A DNA stretch of 64,000 nt from NCBI GenBank assembly GCA_029976005.1, contig JARKOQ010000096.1:62001-126000 (forward strand), read 5' to 3'. Each line of letters begins with the position of its first letter. The first letter of the stretch is position 1. Below are positions 16,754 to 28,460 of the stretch, piece by piece. Under the pieces are notes generated by a model, which had not been told where the DNA came from, searched no databases, and worked only from the letters and a program-made list of their open reading frames with translations. This DNA comes from Aggregatilineales bacterium (GTDB taxonomy: Bacteria; Chloroflexota; Anaerolineae; Aggregatilineales; Ch27). A program made the translations under genes and the position numbers.

Positions 16754-18343
16754 CTAGGGTTCCGGAGTAGCGACGCCTCCCACCCAGCCCAGCACCCGAA
16801 TCTGGCCGCGCAGGCTGCCGGTTTCGTTGACCGCGCCATAGCCGGTCGGGCTGGCGATGTACAGGTCCAGCCGCCCGTCGATCTGCGGGTTGATGCCGGA
16901 GTAGGCCAGCCAGACGCCATCCGGAGAAAATGCCGGATCGCAGGCGGTCGGCGGCGGATTGGCGCTGGAGACAATCTCGAAATTGCCCGTCAGGACCGTC
17001 AACCCATAGGGGCACTGCCCGCTGCGCCCGCCCACCGCGATCCGGGAGCCATCCGGACTCCAGATGATGTGCACCGCGTAACGCGCGAAGTTGAAGCGAT
17101 CCAGCCTCCCCAGCTCCGCCCCGGCCTGATCCATCAGCACCAGGTTGGAGGTCCCCCCGGCCTGCTGGAACGCCACGCGGGAACCATCCGGTGACCAGCG
17201 TTCGACCAGGTAGAACGTCCCCGCGTCCCCTTGCAGGGTATGCCGGCTGGCCGAGCCGGTCATGATGTCGGCCAGCCACAGGTAGCGGAAGTCATCCCCT
17301 CGCACGAAGCTCCCCGTCCCAAACGCGATCAGGCGGTCGTTGACCCAGTAGGGCGGCTCGGAGATCAACTCGCTGCTAAGTTGCCGGATATCGCCGGTTT
17401 GCGTGTCGTACAGGTACAGGCCGCCGCCGGTTGGCCCGTTCGGATACGCCTCGTAACAGCCCGCGCCCGGCTCCCAGCTTGGGCAGGCCTCCCGGTCGGA
17501 GACGAACGCGATGAAGCGCCCTCCCGGCGACCAGACCGGCCACCAATCGAAGGATGGCTGCGGCGTGATGCTGCGCAGGTCCGTGCCGTCCGCGTTCATC
17601 AGGTACACGTCCATGTCGTAGGCGGTCGCCAGCCCAATCGCAATCTGGCGGCCGTCCGGCGACCATTGCGGCGGACTGAGGAAGCCGCGCTGCGTCAGGC
17701 TGTCCAGCCGGAGCAGGCGCGAGCTGACGCCAATCGTCAGGTCGAACACGTACAACCCGCCGGTCTGGGCGGCCGGATCGTTCTGCAGGAAGTAGGCGAC
17801 ACGATCCCCGGTCGGCGCCCAGTACACGTGGTCGTCCGTGGTCGAAGGAATCTGGAGCACGGCCACCCGTTCCCCGCTGCGCGGGCTGACCAGGTAGAGC
17901 GTTTCGACGTTGGTCGCCGGCTGCGGCGTGCGCGGATCGCCAACGCCGTCCCGGTCGTTGATATTCACGAATGCGACCCACGGCTCGTCCAGCGCCTCCC
18001 CCAGGGGAGCCGGGACGTCGGCCATTGTCCAGTTGTCCCCCGCGAAGCTCAGGGTCGGCAGGCCGGTCGGCGTCGGGGTCGGGGTATCGCTGGCGGTGGG
18101 AGTCGGAGTCGGCGTGTCCGTCGCCGTGGGCGAGGCCGTCGGCGTGGCCGACGGAGTCGGGGTATGGGTCGGAGTCCCGGTCAGGGTCGCGGTCAGCGTC
18201 GGGCTGGGCGTGGGCGTCGCCGTCGGCTCGACCGGCGCGCAGGCCGCCAGCAGTAAGACCAGACTCAGGCCGGCCATCCACAGGCGGCGGCCCGGTTTTC
18301 GCACGGAATAGTTCCCAGCCCAAACAGACATTTGCAGTCGCAT
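16754..18343 (-). CDS. Lipoprotein with TolB-like beta-propeller (PD40) repeats
   Basis: A protein of up to 529 residues. The signal peptide ends in L-V-L-L-L-A-A-C (lipobox), followed by about 60 residues of T-P-T-P/S-P-T linker. A propeller follows, with repeated W-S-P-D-G/W-S-P-G-G blades: Q-W-S-P-D-G-R-Q-I-A, W-S-P-G-G-R-F-I-A-F, W-S-P-D-G-S-R-V-A and F-S-P-D-G-V-W-L-A. Such propellers serve as binding scaffolds at the cell surface. The start is uncertain: ATG 18343 and ATG 18331 both lack a clear ribosome site. The gene lies 41 bp after the AlbA_2-type regulator gene. Confidence 0.8.
   Translation of the reverse strand: MRLQMSVWAGNYSVRKPGRRLWMAGLSLVLLLAACAPVEPTATPTPSPTLTATLTGTPTHTPTPSATPTASPTATDTPTPTPTASDTPTPTPTGLPTLSFAGDNWTMADVPAPLGEALDEPWVAFVNINDRDGVGDPRTPQPATNVETLYLVSPRSGERVAVLQIPSTTDDHVYWAPTGDRVAYFLQNDPAAQTGGLYVFDLTIGVSSRLLRLDSLTQRGFLSPPQWSPDGRQIAIGLATAYDMDVYLMNADGTDLRSITPQPSFDWWPVWSPGGRFIAFVSDREACPSWEPGAGCYEAYPNGPTGGGLYLYDTQTGDIRQLSSELISEPPYWVNDRLIAFGTGSFVRGDDFRYLWLADIMTGSASRHTLQGDAGTFYLVERWSPDGSRVAFQQAGGTSNLVLMDQAGAELGRLDRFNFARYAVHIIWSPDGSRIAVGGRSGQCPYGLTVLTGNFEIVSSANPPPTACDPAFSPDGVWLAYSGINPQIDGRLDLYIASPTGYGAVNETGSLRGQIRVLGWVGGVATPEP
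18058..18237. repeat. Low-complexity Thr/Pro-coding tract
   Basis: On the plus strand this tract is rich in GTCGG and GGTCGGCGT-like units. It encodes the T-P-T-P linker of the beta-propeller lipoprotein. The units are irregular, so it is a degenerate coding microsatellite. Confidence 0.8.
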
Positions 18344-18384
18344 AGAAGGCTATCTCGAAATAGATTAAGCGAAAGACAGATGGC

Positions 18385-19812
18385 TCACTTCTTGAGCACG
18401 TAGTAGGAACCGCGCTTCTGACCCATCTTGATCAGGATGCCCTTATTCACCAGATCGGCCAGATCGCGGCGAATCGTCTCCTGGTGCACGTCCGGGCACA
18501 GCTCCTGCAGGTCCTTGTTGGTGATGCGCGGGTTGCCACGATTGACGAGGAAATCGAGGGCATATTCCTGGCGCGGGTTGACTTCAACCCCCTTGTATTC
18601 ACCCCCGAACGCGTTGAGCGGAGCCAGGGGCGCGCTGGGCGCATGGCTGCGGTTGCGGAGCGTGACGCGCACTCCGCCGTCGGTTTCTTCGAACGAGGGG
18701 AAGGGCAGCCCCTGCTGCTCCATCAGGGCGATCACCCGGTCGACCCCGTACCCCAGGCGCTCGATGAATCCCATGTCGGAAAGCACCTGGACAACGATCG
18801 GGTTGCGAGAAAAACGCTCTTCCACGATGTTTTCGATCGTCACCGGCCCCGGCAGGCCGCCGGGACTGGTCACCTCCATCCGGTCGGCGAAGATGTACAG
18901 CCGCACCCCATCGCCCTGGATGCTGTAGTCGCGGTGCGCCACCGCGTTGACCACGATCTCGCGCGCGGCTTCCATAGGGTACTCGAAGGCTTCCCCGCGG
19001 GCCATCTCCGCGCCCATCTGAATCTGCTTGCGCAGGTGATCCGCCAGAAAAGCCTGGACGCGGCGCAGTTGAGCCGGCAACGCCCCGGCAATGTCCTCCC
19101 GTACGAAGGTGTCGCCCATCGCCTCTCCGGCGAAACGTGCGGCGGTGATGTCCGAGCCACGCAGGATTTCCTGCGGCGTCTTGCCGAACAACAGGATTCC
19201 GGCATTGGTCGGCACGATCTCCCCCGCCGGGGTCGTGACCAGACAGCCTCGCTTCAGCAAGACTTCCCTGGGAGACAGCCCGCTGAACACGTCCAGCGCA
19301 TTCACATAACTCTCGACCTGCGTCCAGTCCAGATCGTCGAGAGTCGCGCCGCGCGCGGCCTCCTCTTCGAAGCTGACGTCGCCGCGCGCGATCAGGATTT
19401 GCCGCAGGGAGCGCGCGTCGAGAATCTGATTCTGGGCCTCCTGGCGCACCAGAAAGCGGCCGTCGTAGGCATACACATGCGGCAGCCCGCGTGGAACGGT
19501 CACCACCAGCAGGGTGAACTGGCCGATCTTGACCTTTTGCGCCAGGGGGATGATCAGCGGCGGCGTCGTGGCGAGGGTCGCGCGCAGCACCCGGTCGATC
19601 GCCGCGTCGGGATCGTCCACCCCGACGATCTGATCGGTGCGCGGCGCGATTCCCAGCAATACGGTCCCGCCCTGGCTGTTGGCCATCGAAACCAGGAGCG
19701 GGGCAATGTCCTCGACCGGGGCGCGTCCGGGCAGCCAATCGACGTCGGCCGACCGGCCGGCGCTGATCAGACCAAGCACATCCTGTTCGCCAATGACCAC
19801 TGTCGCGCTCAT
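18385..19812 (-). CDS. AlbA_2 (Schlafen-like) domain regulator with GHKL-type ATPase fold
   Basis: A 475-residue protein of the group often annotated as RecG-related or ATP-binding transcriptional regulators. An N-terminal AlbA_2 domain (about 15-140) has S-M-A-N-S-Q-G-G-T-V-L-L-G-I and R-F-L-V-R-Q-E-A-Q-N. An HATPase_c_4-like domain (about 255-400) reads A-A-R-E-I-V-V-N-A-V-A-H-R-D-Y and S-P-G-G-L-P-G. A C-terminal winged-helix part follows (about 425-475, with R-I-T-N-K-D-L-Q-E-L). It starts 6 bp after the lon stop, and its AGAGGTG site overlaps the end of lon, suggesting coupling. The DNA target is unknown. Confidence 0.82.
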   Translation of the reverse strand: MSATVVIGEQDVLGLISAGRSADVDWLPGRAPVEDIAPLLVSMANSQGGTVLLGIAPRTDQIVGVDDPDAAIDRVLRATLATTPPLIIPLAQKVKIGQFTLLVVTVPRGLPHVYAYDGRFLVRQEAQNQILDARSLRQILIARGDVSFEEEAARGATLDDLDWTQVESYVNALDVFSGLSPREVLLKRGCLVTTPAGEIVPTNAGILLFGKTPQEILRGSDITAARFAGEAMGDTFVREDIAGALPAQLRRVQAFLADHLRKQIQMGAEMARGEAFEYPMEAAREIVVNAVAHRDYSIQGDGVRLYIFADRMEVTSPGGLPGPVTIENIVEERFSRNPIVVQVLSDMGFIERLGYGVDRVIALMEQQGLPFPSFEETDGGVRVTLRNRSHAPSAPLAPLNAFGGEYKGVEVNPRQEYALDFLVNRGNPRITNKDLQELCPDVHQETIRRDLADLVNKGILIKMGQKRGSYYVLKK

Positions 19813-19818
19813 GGATCG

Positions 19819-22269
<2,451 letters not shown>

Positions 22270-22307
22270 GATCTCAACCACTCCAGCCCACAGCCTGAAC
22301 GGCCGGG

Positions 22308-23678
22308 CTATTCCAGTAACAGTCGCTCCAACAGTGCGGGATCATAGTTCACGGCCTGTCCGGGGGGCAGCCCCAGGCAGTCCCGCGCTTCGCCGATGAT
22401 GAACAGGGACCCGGTGACGACCACCACCCCATCCGGGCCGGTTAGCGCGCGCGCGCGGCGCAGCGCCTCGCCAACCACCGGGACCGCCTCGATCGTTACG
22501 TGAAAACCCACCCCAGCCGCCTGCTCCTCCAGAACCTGGAGCGCCATGGCCCGGGGATGGACCGCCTGGGCCAGCAGGAGGTGATCCACCTGGGGCAGCA
22601 GCGCGTGGAACATCCCGGTCACGTCCTTGTCGGCGGACGCGCCAAAGACCAGCGCCAGCGGCCGCCGGCCCGGAAAGACCTCCTGAAGAGTCTCGCGCAG
22701 GCAGTCCGCCGACGCGCCGTTGTGGGCCGCGTCCAGCACAACCCAGGGATTCTCCGCCACAATCTCGAAGCGCCCCGGCCAGTTGGCATTCAGCAACCCG
22801 CCGCCTTGCACGACCGGAGGAATCGCCAGCCCGGCCCGCCCGGCGATCTCCAGAGCAGCCAGCGCCGCGCTGGCGTTGAGCACCTGGTGCTTGCCCAGCA
22901 AGGGCGTCACGTAACGGCGCGGCAACTCGCCGGCAGGCCCCGCCAGAAAATCCTGTCCATGGCGCGTGCTGCGTCCCGGCTGGATCAGCCAGTCGCGGCC
23001 GATGACCGTCAGAGGCGCGCCGCGCTCGGCCGCGACGGCCGCCAGCACCTCGGCCGCTTCGGGCGGCTGGGGAGCGCTGACCACCGGCACGCCGGGCTTG
23101 ATGATCCCGGCCTTTTCCGCGGCGATCTGCGCCAGGGTATTGCCCAGCAGATGCATGTGATCGTAGCTCAGGCTGGTGATCACGGACACGAGGGGCGTGA
23201 CTACGTTGGTCGCGTCCAACCGCCCGCCCAGCCCAACCTCCAGGATGACTGCGTCGACCTGTTGGCGGGCGAAGTACAGCAGCGCCAGCACGGTGATCAG
23301 CTCGAACCATGTCAGCCCCTCGATCCGGTCGGCGAAGGGCTTGATCTCCGCCAGCAGCGCCGCAAGCGTATCCGGGTCAATCATCGACTCGTTGATTCGG
23401 AAGCGCTCGCGGAAATCCTGAAGATGCGGGGACGAATACAGCCCGGCGCGCAGCCCGGCCGCCTGCAATGCCGCCAGGCAGTAAGCGCCGACCGAGCCTT
23501 TGCCTTTCGTGCCGGTGATGTGAATGATCGGGTAGTCGCGGTGTGGATTGTCCAGTTGAGCCAGCAAGGCCACCGGACGATCCAGGTTCATTACTTCAGG
23601 CGCATACCGGACTTCGCGCCGAATCTCATAATTGACGAAACTGTACAGATAGTCGAGAGCTTCTTCGTAGCTCCACAT
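22308..23678 (-). CDS. folC: Bifunctional folylpolyglutamate/dihydrofolate synthase
   Basis: A 456-residue FolC of the Mur ligase superfamily, which adds Glu to folates (and to dihydropteroate in bifunctional forms). The ATP-binding loop [10 protein letters not shown] lies near residue 50. Later motifs are [25 protein letters not shown] and L-D-A-A-H-N-G-A-S. The ATG at 23678 (M-W-S-Y-E-E-A) is preferred over an upstream TTG at 23714. It is the first gene of the folC-lon-AlbA_2 run. Confidence 0.93.
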   Translation of the reverse strand: MWSYEEALDYLYSFVNYEIRREVRYAPEVMNLDRPVALLAQLDNPHRDYPIIHITGTKGKGSVGAYCLAALQAAGLRAGLYSSPHLQDFRERFRINESMIDPDTLAALLAEIKPFADRIEGLTWFELITVLALLYFARQQVDAVILEVGLGGRLDATNVVTPLVSVITSLSYDHMHLLGNTLAQIAAEKAGIIKPGVPVVSAPQPPEAAEVLAAVAAERGAPLTVIGRDWLIQPGRSTRHGQDFLAGPAGELPRRYVTPLLGKHQVLNASAALAALEIAGRAGLAIPPVVQGGGLLNANWPGRFEIVAENPWVVLDAAHNGASADCLRETLQEVFPGRRPLALVFGASADKDVTGMFHALLPQVDHLLLAQAVHPRAMALQVLEEQAAGVGFHVTIEAVPVVGEALRRARALTGPDGVVVVTGSLFIIGEARDCLGLPPGQAVNYDPALLERLLLE

Positions 23679-23770
23679 GTAGGCGGATGGCTCCCAGGCT
23701 GAACGGATGGGCAATGCCGGTGCACAAACTAAGACGGCCTATACTACCCTTCCCTGGGTCGCCCGACAAG

Positions 23771-25069
23771 TCACAATTCGCGGGTTTCTTCGTGAGAATA
23801 AGCGCCCGGGCTGGCCGGTTTTTCGGCCGGTTTGCCGGCCGGTTCGTCCGCCGGAGCGGCGGAATCGGCGACCAGGTCATCCTCGTCGGTCACGAAGAAT
23901 ACGCGCAGATTGAGGTTCCCCAGGCTGACCTCGCTGGCGTTGTTCAGCGCATGGCGCTCGTTGGGGTTGAGCTTGACACCATCCACGCGCGTGCCGTTGC
24001 TGCTCTCCAGGTCTTCGACCGAGAACCCCCCGGCCTCCCGATAGAGCGCCGCATGCACCCTGGAGACCCCGGCTTCGAACGCGCCGTAGCGATCCAGGTC
24101 GACGTGCGGACGGGGAACGTACCCGCTGCCTCGCCGCCCGACCGTGACCCGGTCGGGCACGACCACGGCCAGCGGCTCGTCGTACCCCGCGACAAACAGC
24201 ACCAGCGCGTCCCGGCGCACTTCGGCGGGCATCGCGCGCAGGGTATCCGTCCCATCCAGGTGCTTGGTGCGCATGAAGAGGATGCGCGCCTCGTTCCACT
24301 GGATCAGGGACGTCACCACGCGTACCAGCTCGCGGATGCTGACCGGCTTGCCGAGAAAGACGTCCGCCCCGGCCTCGATCGCGTCAACCATGTTTGACCG
24401 GGTCACTCCGGCCGTGACGACGACGATTGGGATATCGCGCTGGGCAACGTCGCGCCGGACATACCGGCACAGCTCCAGGCCGTGAATGTCGGGCAGCATC
24501 AGGTCGAGGATGATCGCGCTGGGGGCCTGGGTATTCAGGAAGCGAATGGCGCTCACCACCTCGTGGCAGATGAATGGCACGTAACCGGCCCGCTCCATCA
24601 CCAGCCGGAAGATCTCGGCGGTTTCCACCTCGTCCTCAACGACCAGCACCGGCTGTCCGCTGCCGGCGGGCCGAGGCGCGGCCGCCGGGGAGTGATAGTA
24701 GGTGATCTTGGCTTCTCCTGGCGCGGAGAGGATGTTGAGCTGGATTTCCAAAACGCCAACTTGGAGAATCGAACCGCTGGCGAGGAGTTGAGGCGCCCCC
24801 GACTCGACCGGGACTCCGTTCAACAAGGTGGGACGGCCGCTGCCCATGTCAACCAGGTTGAGCTGCTCGCCATGCGTGAAAATGGTCACATGCTCAGGCG
24901 CAACGCCAAGCTCCATCGCATCCCACATCGCCAGATCGATGTCTGGGGTGATGTCCTTGGACTTATCGCTCCGGCCGACAACTACCCGGTCCCCAATCGA
25001 CCGGGTGATCGCATTGGCCGTTTGAGGAATCCGCAACTCCAGCAGCCAGGTTCCGCCCTCGTCGTCCAT
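23771..25069 (-). CDS. FHA-receiver-FHA signalling protein
   Basis: A 432-residue cytoplasmic protein with three domains. Residues 25-115 resemble a degenerate FHA fold (V-V-V-G-R-S-D, then L-L-N-G-V-P-V). A receiver (about 140-260) has E-D-E in place of the D-D pair, phosphoacceptor D in I-I-L-D-L-M-L-P-D, Thr in V-V-V-T-A-G, and K in F-L-G-K-P-V. A good FHA domain (about 310-400) has V-T-V-G-R-R-G, G-V-S-R-V-H-A and S-S-N-G-T-R-V-D-G. The C-terminal tail is Pro/Ala-rich. FHA domains bind phosphothreonine, so the protein may link His-Asp and Ser/Thr phosphorylation. The ATG at 25069 follows GGGTGA. It has no adjacent kinase gene. Confidence 0.85.
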   Translation of the reverse strand: MDDEGGTWLLELRIPQTANAITRSIGDRVVVGRSDKSKDITPDIDLAMWDAMELGVAPEHVTIFTHGEQLNLVDMGSGRPTLLNGVPVESGAPQLLASGSILQVGVLEIQLNILSAPGEAKITYYHSPAAAPRPAGSGQPVLVVEDEVETAEIFRLVMERAGYVPFICHEVVSAIRFLNTQAPSAIILDLMLPDIHGLELCRYVRRDVAQRDIPIVVVTAGVTRSNMVDAIEAGADVFLGKPVSIRELVRVVTSLIQWNEARILFMRTKHLDGTDTLRAMPAEVRRDALVLFVAGYDEPLAVVVPDRVTVGRRGSGYVPRPHVDLDRYGAFEAGVSRVHAALYREAGGFSVEDLESSNGTRVDGVKLNPNERHALNNASEVSLGNLNLRVFFVTDEDDLVADSAAPADEPAGKPAEKPASPGAYSHEETREL

Positions 25070-25122
25070 CCACACTCACCCAGCGCAGCCGCGCGACACA
25101 AGGATTGGATATTCTTAGGCAC

Positions 25123-25131
25123 AGCATATCA
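25123..25131 (-). promoter_or_regulatory. Candidate extended -10 promoter of the FHA-receiver-FHA gene
   Basis: Minus-strand TATGCT (25123-25128) is preceded by TGA (25129-25131), an extended -10. No good -35 is seen. Confidence 0.4.
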
Positions 25132-25165
25132 CAGAACCGATTGGGCGGCATGCGCCCTGCCCCCT

Positions 25166-27103
25166 TCACATCTGCTGGAGCCAGACGAACGCATAGGGCG
25201 CCAGCACGATCGCCGGACCAAACGCCAGCGAGCGGCCCGACGCCAGATCGCGGACGCGCATCCCGCCGGACCAGCCGGGCGCCAGGTCTCCCGTCCGGAT
25301 CGTCTGTTCCTGCTCCGAGAAGTTGGCCAGGATCAGGATATTGTCGTGCCGGAGATAGCCGAACACGTGTGTATTGCCCGTCTCCAGGAACGTGGTATGC
25401 CCGTTGGCAAACGCGGGCAAGGACTGACGCACCCGGATCAGGCTGCGTAGATTCTGGAACACCCGGCTGGGGATCGTCCCCGCAATCGATCGCTCCGCGG
25501 CCCGTTCCCAATCGAACTGGGGCCGGTGAACCCAGCGGCTGTCAACCGCTTTGGCCGGATCGTCCCGATAGCTGTAGTCGTTGAGGGTGGCCAGCTCGTC
25601 CCCCAGGTAGAGCAGCGGAATGCCGCCGATGCTCAGGATGATGCTGTGGATCAGAAGAATCCGGCGGATGGCATGCTCGGTATACAGAGGATCGTTCAGG
25701 TTGAGCGCCTGCTCCAACCCGGCCAGGGAAGCCGCCATGCCCGAAATCCGCATGTCCTGGTTGCGCGGGTTGTAGTTGAAGGGCAGCCCAGTCGCAAAAC
25801 TCCCGGCAAAGCGGCCGGTGTAGAACATATTCAGGAACTGGCGGTGATCGAATCCGCGCACGCCGATCTCCAGCGCGTCTTCGTCCGCGAAGCTCCAGCC
25901 AATGTCATCATGACAGCGCACGTAATTGACCCAGGTGCAGTCCGGATCGATCGAGAAGCGTTTGATCATCGACTGCCGCAGCAGGCGCACCTCGCGCGTC
26001 GCAAGCGCCTCCCAGAGCAGATTCATCAGGGTCGGGTTGTAAGAGATCGGGCATTCCTCCGCGCTGATGTACTGGGCCACGAAGTCCGGGTGGACAATCG
26101 CCTCGGACTTGAACACCATCGCCGGGGCCGCGATCTGCACCAGAGCGTTGAAGGCCCGGATGATCTGGTGCGCCTGGGGCAGATTCTCGCAGACCGTGCC
26201 CATTTGCTTCCAGACAAACGCCACTGCGTCCAGCCGCAGCACCTCGACGCCCTGGTTCGCCAGGAAAAGCATCTCCTCCAGCATAGCCTGGAAGACCGCC
26301 GGATTGGCGTAGTTGAGGTCCCATTGAAACTGGCGGAAGGTCGTCCAGACCCATTTCTGGATGGCCGGAACGTAGGTAAACGAGCCGGGGTCCTGTTCGG
26401 GGAAAATCTCGCGCAGGTGGCGCTCGTACTGGTCGGGGATCGTGCGATCGTCGTACATCAGATAGTACGCCTGATAGTCTTCTTCTCCGGCCAGCGCGCG
26501 TCTGGCCCACTCGTGCTCGTTCGAGGTGTGGTTGAACACAAAGTCCAGCACGAGGCTGATCCCCCGAGCGCGCAAGTCGCGCGCCAGCGCCGCGAGATCG
26601 GCCATCGTCCCCAGGTCGGGCCGCACCTCACGGTAGCTGCTGACGGCATACCCGCCGTCGTTGTTCTCCTCCGGCACCTTGAACAAAGGCATCAGATGCA
26701 GATAGGACAGGCCCAGCTCTTCGAGATACGGCAGCCGCTCGCGCACGCCTTGCAGATCGCCGGCGAAGAGATCGACGTAACACACCCCGCCCACCATCCG
26801 CTCGCCCTGGAACCAGCGCCGGTTCGCCTCCCGCTGGTGATCGAGCGCGTGCAGATCGGCCGGCCGGGCCGCGAACGTCCGGGCCGCGACCAGGACGATC
26901 TGCTCGATGTGGTAGAAGAAATCGTACTGGGTGCCGTACAGCCCATACAGCAGCCGGAACAGCCGGGGAAACTGCTGCTCCAAACGGTGGACGAATACCT
27001 GGCGCTGGGCCGGGTCGGTCAGGACGGGCTCCAGCCTGGGCAAGAGACGTTCCAGAGTGATTGCAGCCTGTTTATCAATCCACATTCTGCTTTGCATGCT
27101 CAT
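25166..27103 (-). CDS. Amylosucrase (GH13 family)
   Basis: A 645-residue glycoside hydrolase family 13 enzyme close to amylosucrase, which makes alpha-1,4-glucan from sucrose and releases fructose. A helical N-terminal domain (1-95) comes first, then the barrel: D-L-F-A-G-D-L-Q-G-V, G-L-S-Y-L-H-L-M-P-L-F, D-F-V-F-N-H-T. The nucleophile is D292 (V-L-R-L-D-A-V-A-F), the acid/base E334 (F-K-S-E-A-I-V), and the third carboxylate follows in R-C-H-D-D-I-G-W. The 42-residue spacing from D292 to E334 equals that of the Neisseria enzyme (D286/E328). Sucrose hydrolase is the main alternative. No signal peptide is seen, so it is cytoplasmic. Confidence 0.88.
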   Translation of the reverse strand: MSMQSRMWIDKQAAITLERLLPRLEPVLTDPAQRQVFVHRLEQQFPRLFRLLYGLYGTQYDFFYHIEQIVLVAARTFAARPADLHALDHQREANRRWFQGERMVGGVCYVDLFAGDLQGVRERLPYLEELGLSYLHLMPLFKVPEENNDGGYAVSSYREVRPDLGTMADLAALARDLRARGISLVLDFVFNHTSNEHEWARRALAGEEDYQAYYLMYDDRTIPDQYERHLREIFPEQDPGSFTYVPAIQKWVWTTFRQFQWDLNYANPAVFQAMLEEMLFLANQGVEVLRLDAVAFVWKQMGTVCENLPQAHQIIRAFNALVQIAAPAMVFKSEAIVHPDFVAQYISAEECPISYNPTLMNLLWEALATREVRLLRQSMIKRFSIDPDCTWVNYVRCHDDIGWSFADEDALEIGVRGFDHRQFLNMFYTGRFAGSFATGLPFNYNPRNQDMRISGMAASLAGLEQALNLNDPLYTEHAIRRILLIHSIILSIGGIPLLYLGDELATLNDYSYRDDPAKAVDSRWVHRPQFDWERAAERSIAGTIPSRVFQNLRSLIRVRQSLPAFANGHTTFLETGNTHVFGYLRHDNILILANFSEQEQTIRTGDLAPGWSGGMRVRDLASGRSLAFGPAIVLAPYAFVWLQQM

Positions 27104-27168
27104 TTCCGGGAGTGCCGATTACAGATGAGGGCGGGGAACACGGGCCGGATGCTGCGCGACCCATGCTG

Positions 27169-27197
27169 ATTTTACACCGAACCCATCCACGTGCCAG
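27169..27197 (-). promoter_or_regulatory. Candidate amylosucrase promoter
   Basis: Minus-strand CTGGCA (27192-27197), 17-bp spacer, TAAAAT (27169-27174), about 65 bp before the start codon. Confidence 0.5.
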
Positions 27198-27325
27198 CGT
27201 CCTGGATCACGTCAGACGGCGCATTAAACCCTTCGCGGGACACGGAAAATCAGTCACCGAGAGTCTTCCCGCTCATTTTCCAGGGCAGCGTTGTCTCCTG
27301 CATTACGCTTATCTCCAGGCCTTTC

Positions 27326-27362
27326 CTCTGCGCGTTTTGCGGTTCCCGGTCTTTGATGCACC
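27326..27362 (+). repeat. Dispersed intergenic repeat, copy 1
   Basis: This 37-bp stretch matches 59119-59155 at 30 of 37 positions by eye. The shared core includes GCGGTTC and GTCTTTGATGC. Both copies are intergenic. Confidence 0.6.
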
Positions 27363-27388
27363 GGCCCGGAAACTCGGCCGGAACCACG

Positions 27389-27417
27389 TTGCATCCCGCC
27401 CCAGGAACAGGTACAGT
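27389..27417 (+). promoter_or_regulatory. Candidate ribokinase promoter
   Basis: TTGCAT (27389-27394), exact 17-bp spacer, TACAGT (27412-27417). An AAGGAG site and the GTG start follow within 40 bp. Confidence 0.55.
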
Positions 27418-27456
27418 CTGGACCATCATTTCTGCCCTAGAAGGAGCTAAGGAATC

Positions 27457-28377
27457 GTGAGCAAGCCGCGCATAACGGTTCTGGGAAGCTACAACACAGA
27501 CCTGACCACCTTCACCCCGCGCATGCCCCAGCCGGGGGAAACCATTCTCGGAAGCGGATTCAAAACCGGTCCCGGCGGCAAAGGCTCCAACCAGGCCGTG
27601 GCCGCGGCACGAGTCGGCGCCTGGGTCAGCTTCGTGGGGCGCATCGGACAGGACATGTTCGGCGAAATGGCCCTGCGCACCTGGAAGGAAGCCGGAGTCG
27701 ATACCGCCTGCGTCCGGCAGAGCAGCGAGCAGGCGACCGGTGTGGCAACCATCCTGGTCGACAGCCACGGCGAGAACATGATCGTCGTCGCCTCCGGGGC
27801 CAATTTCGCCGTCTCTCCGGCCGACGTGGAAGCCGCCGCAGACGCCATCGCGAATTCCAAAGTCGTGCTGACCCAGCTCGAAACCCCCCTGCCCGCCGTG
27901 CGACGGCTGCTGGAGTTGGGCCGCGCCCAGGGCGTGCTGACCATCCTCAATCCGGCCCCCGGTCAGCCCCTCGACCGCGATCTGCTGGCCCTGTGCGACA
28001 TCATCACTCCCAACCAGACCGAGGCCGAGATCATCACCGGCGTCCCCAGCACGGACGCCGAGAGCGCGGCCCGCGCCCTCCGCGAGCACGGCGCCAGGAC
28101 GGTGGTCATGACCCTGGGTGGCGAGGGTGTATTGCTCTACGACGATCAAGGCCCCCGGCGTTTCGCCGCTTTCAAAGTCGACCGGGTCGTGGATACCACC
28201 GGGGCCGGGGATGCCTTCAATGGCGCGCTGGCTGTAGCCCTCGCCGAAGGCAGGTCGATGCCGGACGCGATCCGCTTCGCCAGCGCGACCGGCGCGATCA
28301 GCGTCACCCGCCCCGGCGCGACCGAGTCGATGCCAACCCGCGCCGAAGTCGACGCCCTGCTCGCCAGCGCCGGCTGA
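27457..28377 (+). CDS. rbsK: Ribokinase (PfkB family)
   Basis: A 306-residue sugar kinase that phosphorylates D-ribose to ribose 5-phosphate in the cytoplasm. PfkB signatures are T-G-P-G-G-K-G-S-N-Q-A-V-A-A-A (about 40-54, substrate binding) and D-T-T-G-A-G-D-A-F-N-G (about 247-257, with the catalytic Asp in G-A-G-D). I-T-P-N-Q-T-E-A-E and M-T-L-G-G-E-G also match ribokinase. The GTG start follows GAAGGAG. No ribose transporter gene is adjacent, so another PfkB sugar cannot be excluded. Confidence 0.88.
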   Translation: MSKPRITVLGSYNTDLTTFTPRMPQPGETILGSGFKTGPGGKGSNQAVAAARVGAWVSFVGRIGQDMFGEMALRTWKEAGVDTACVRQSSEQATGVATILVDSHGENMIVVASGANFAVSPADVEAAADAIANSKVVLTQLETPLPAVRRLLELGRAQGVLTILNPAPGQPLDRDLLALCDIITPNQTEAEIITGVPSTDAESAARALREHGARTVVMTLGGEGVLLYDDQGPRRFAAFKVDRVVDTTGAGDAFNGALAVALAEGRSMPDAIRFASATGAISVTRPGATESMPTRAEVDALLASAG

Positions 28378-28402
28378 GACTCCGCTCCGAAGTCCTTGCC
28401 CC

Positions 28403-28440
28403 AAAACGAACACCGCCCGATCTGAGCCGGGCGGTGTTTT
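28403..28440. terminator. Bidirectional terminator between rbsK and pckA
   Basis: An 11-bp perfect stem, AACACCGCCCG (28409-28419) with CGGGCGGTGTT (28428-28438), is followed by Ts on the plus strand. A U-rich run also follows it on the minus strand. It serves two convergent genes. Confidence 0.85.
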
Positions 28441-28460
28441 TGTGCCTGTACGATGACCGT

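Larger units (their letters stand above)
27104..27456. other. Divergent intergenic region, amylosucrase/ribokinase
   Basis: This 353-bp gap holds a candidate promoter for each flanking gene and one copy of a short dispersed repeat (27326-27362). No further coding sequence or structured RNA is evident. Confidence 0.6.

Noticed and set aside
18058-18237. Repetitive tract that might look like a CRISPR or satellite
   Set aside because: The units are irregular, lie inside a coding frame and encode a Thr/Pro linker; there are no unique spacers.
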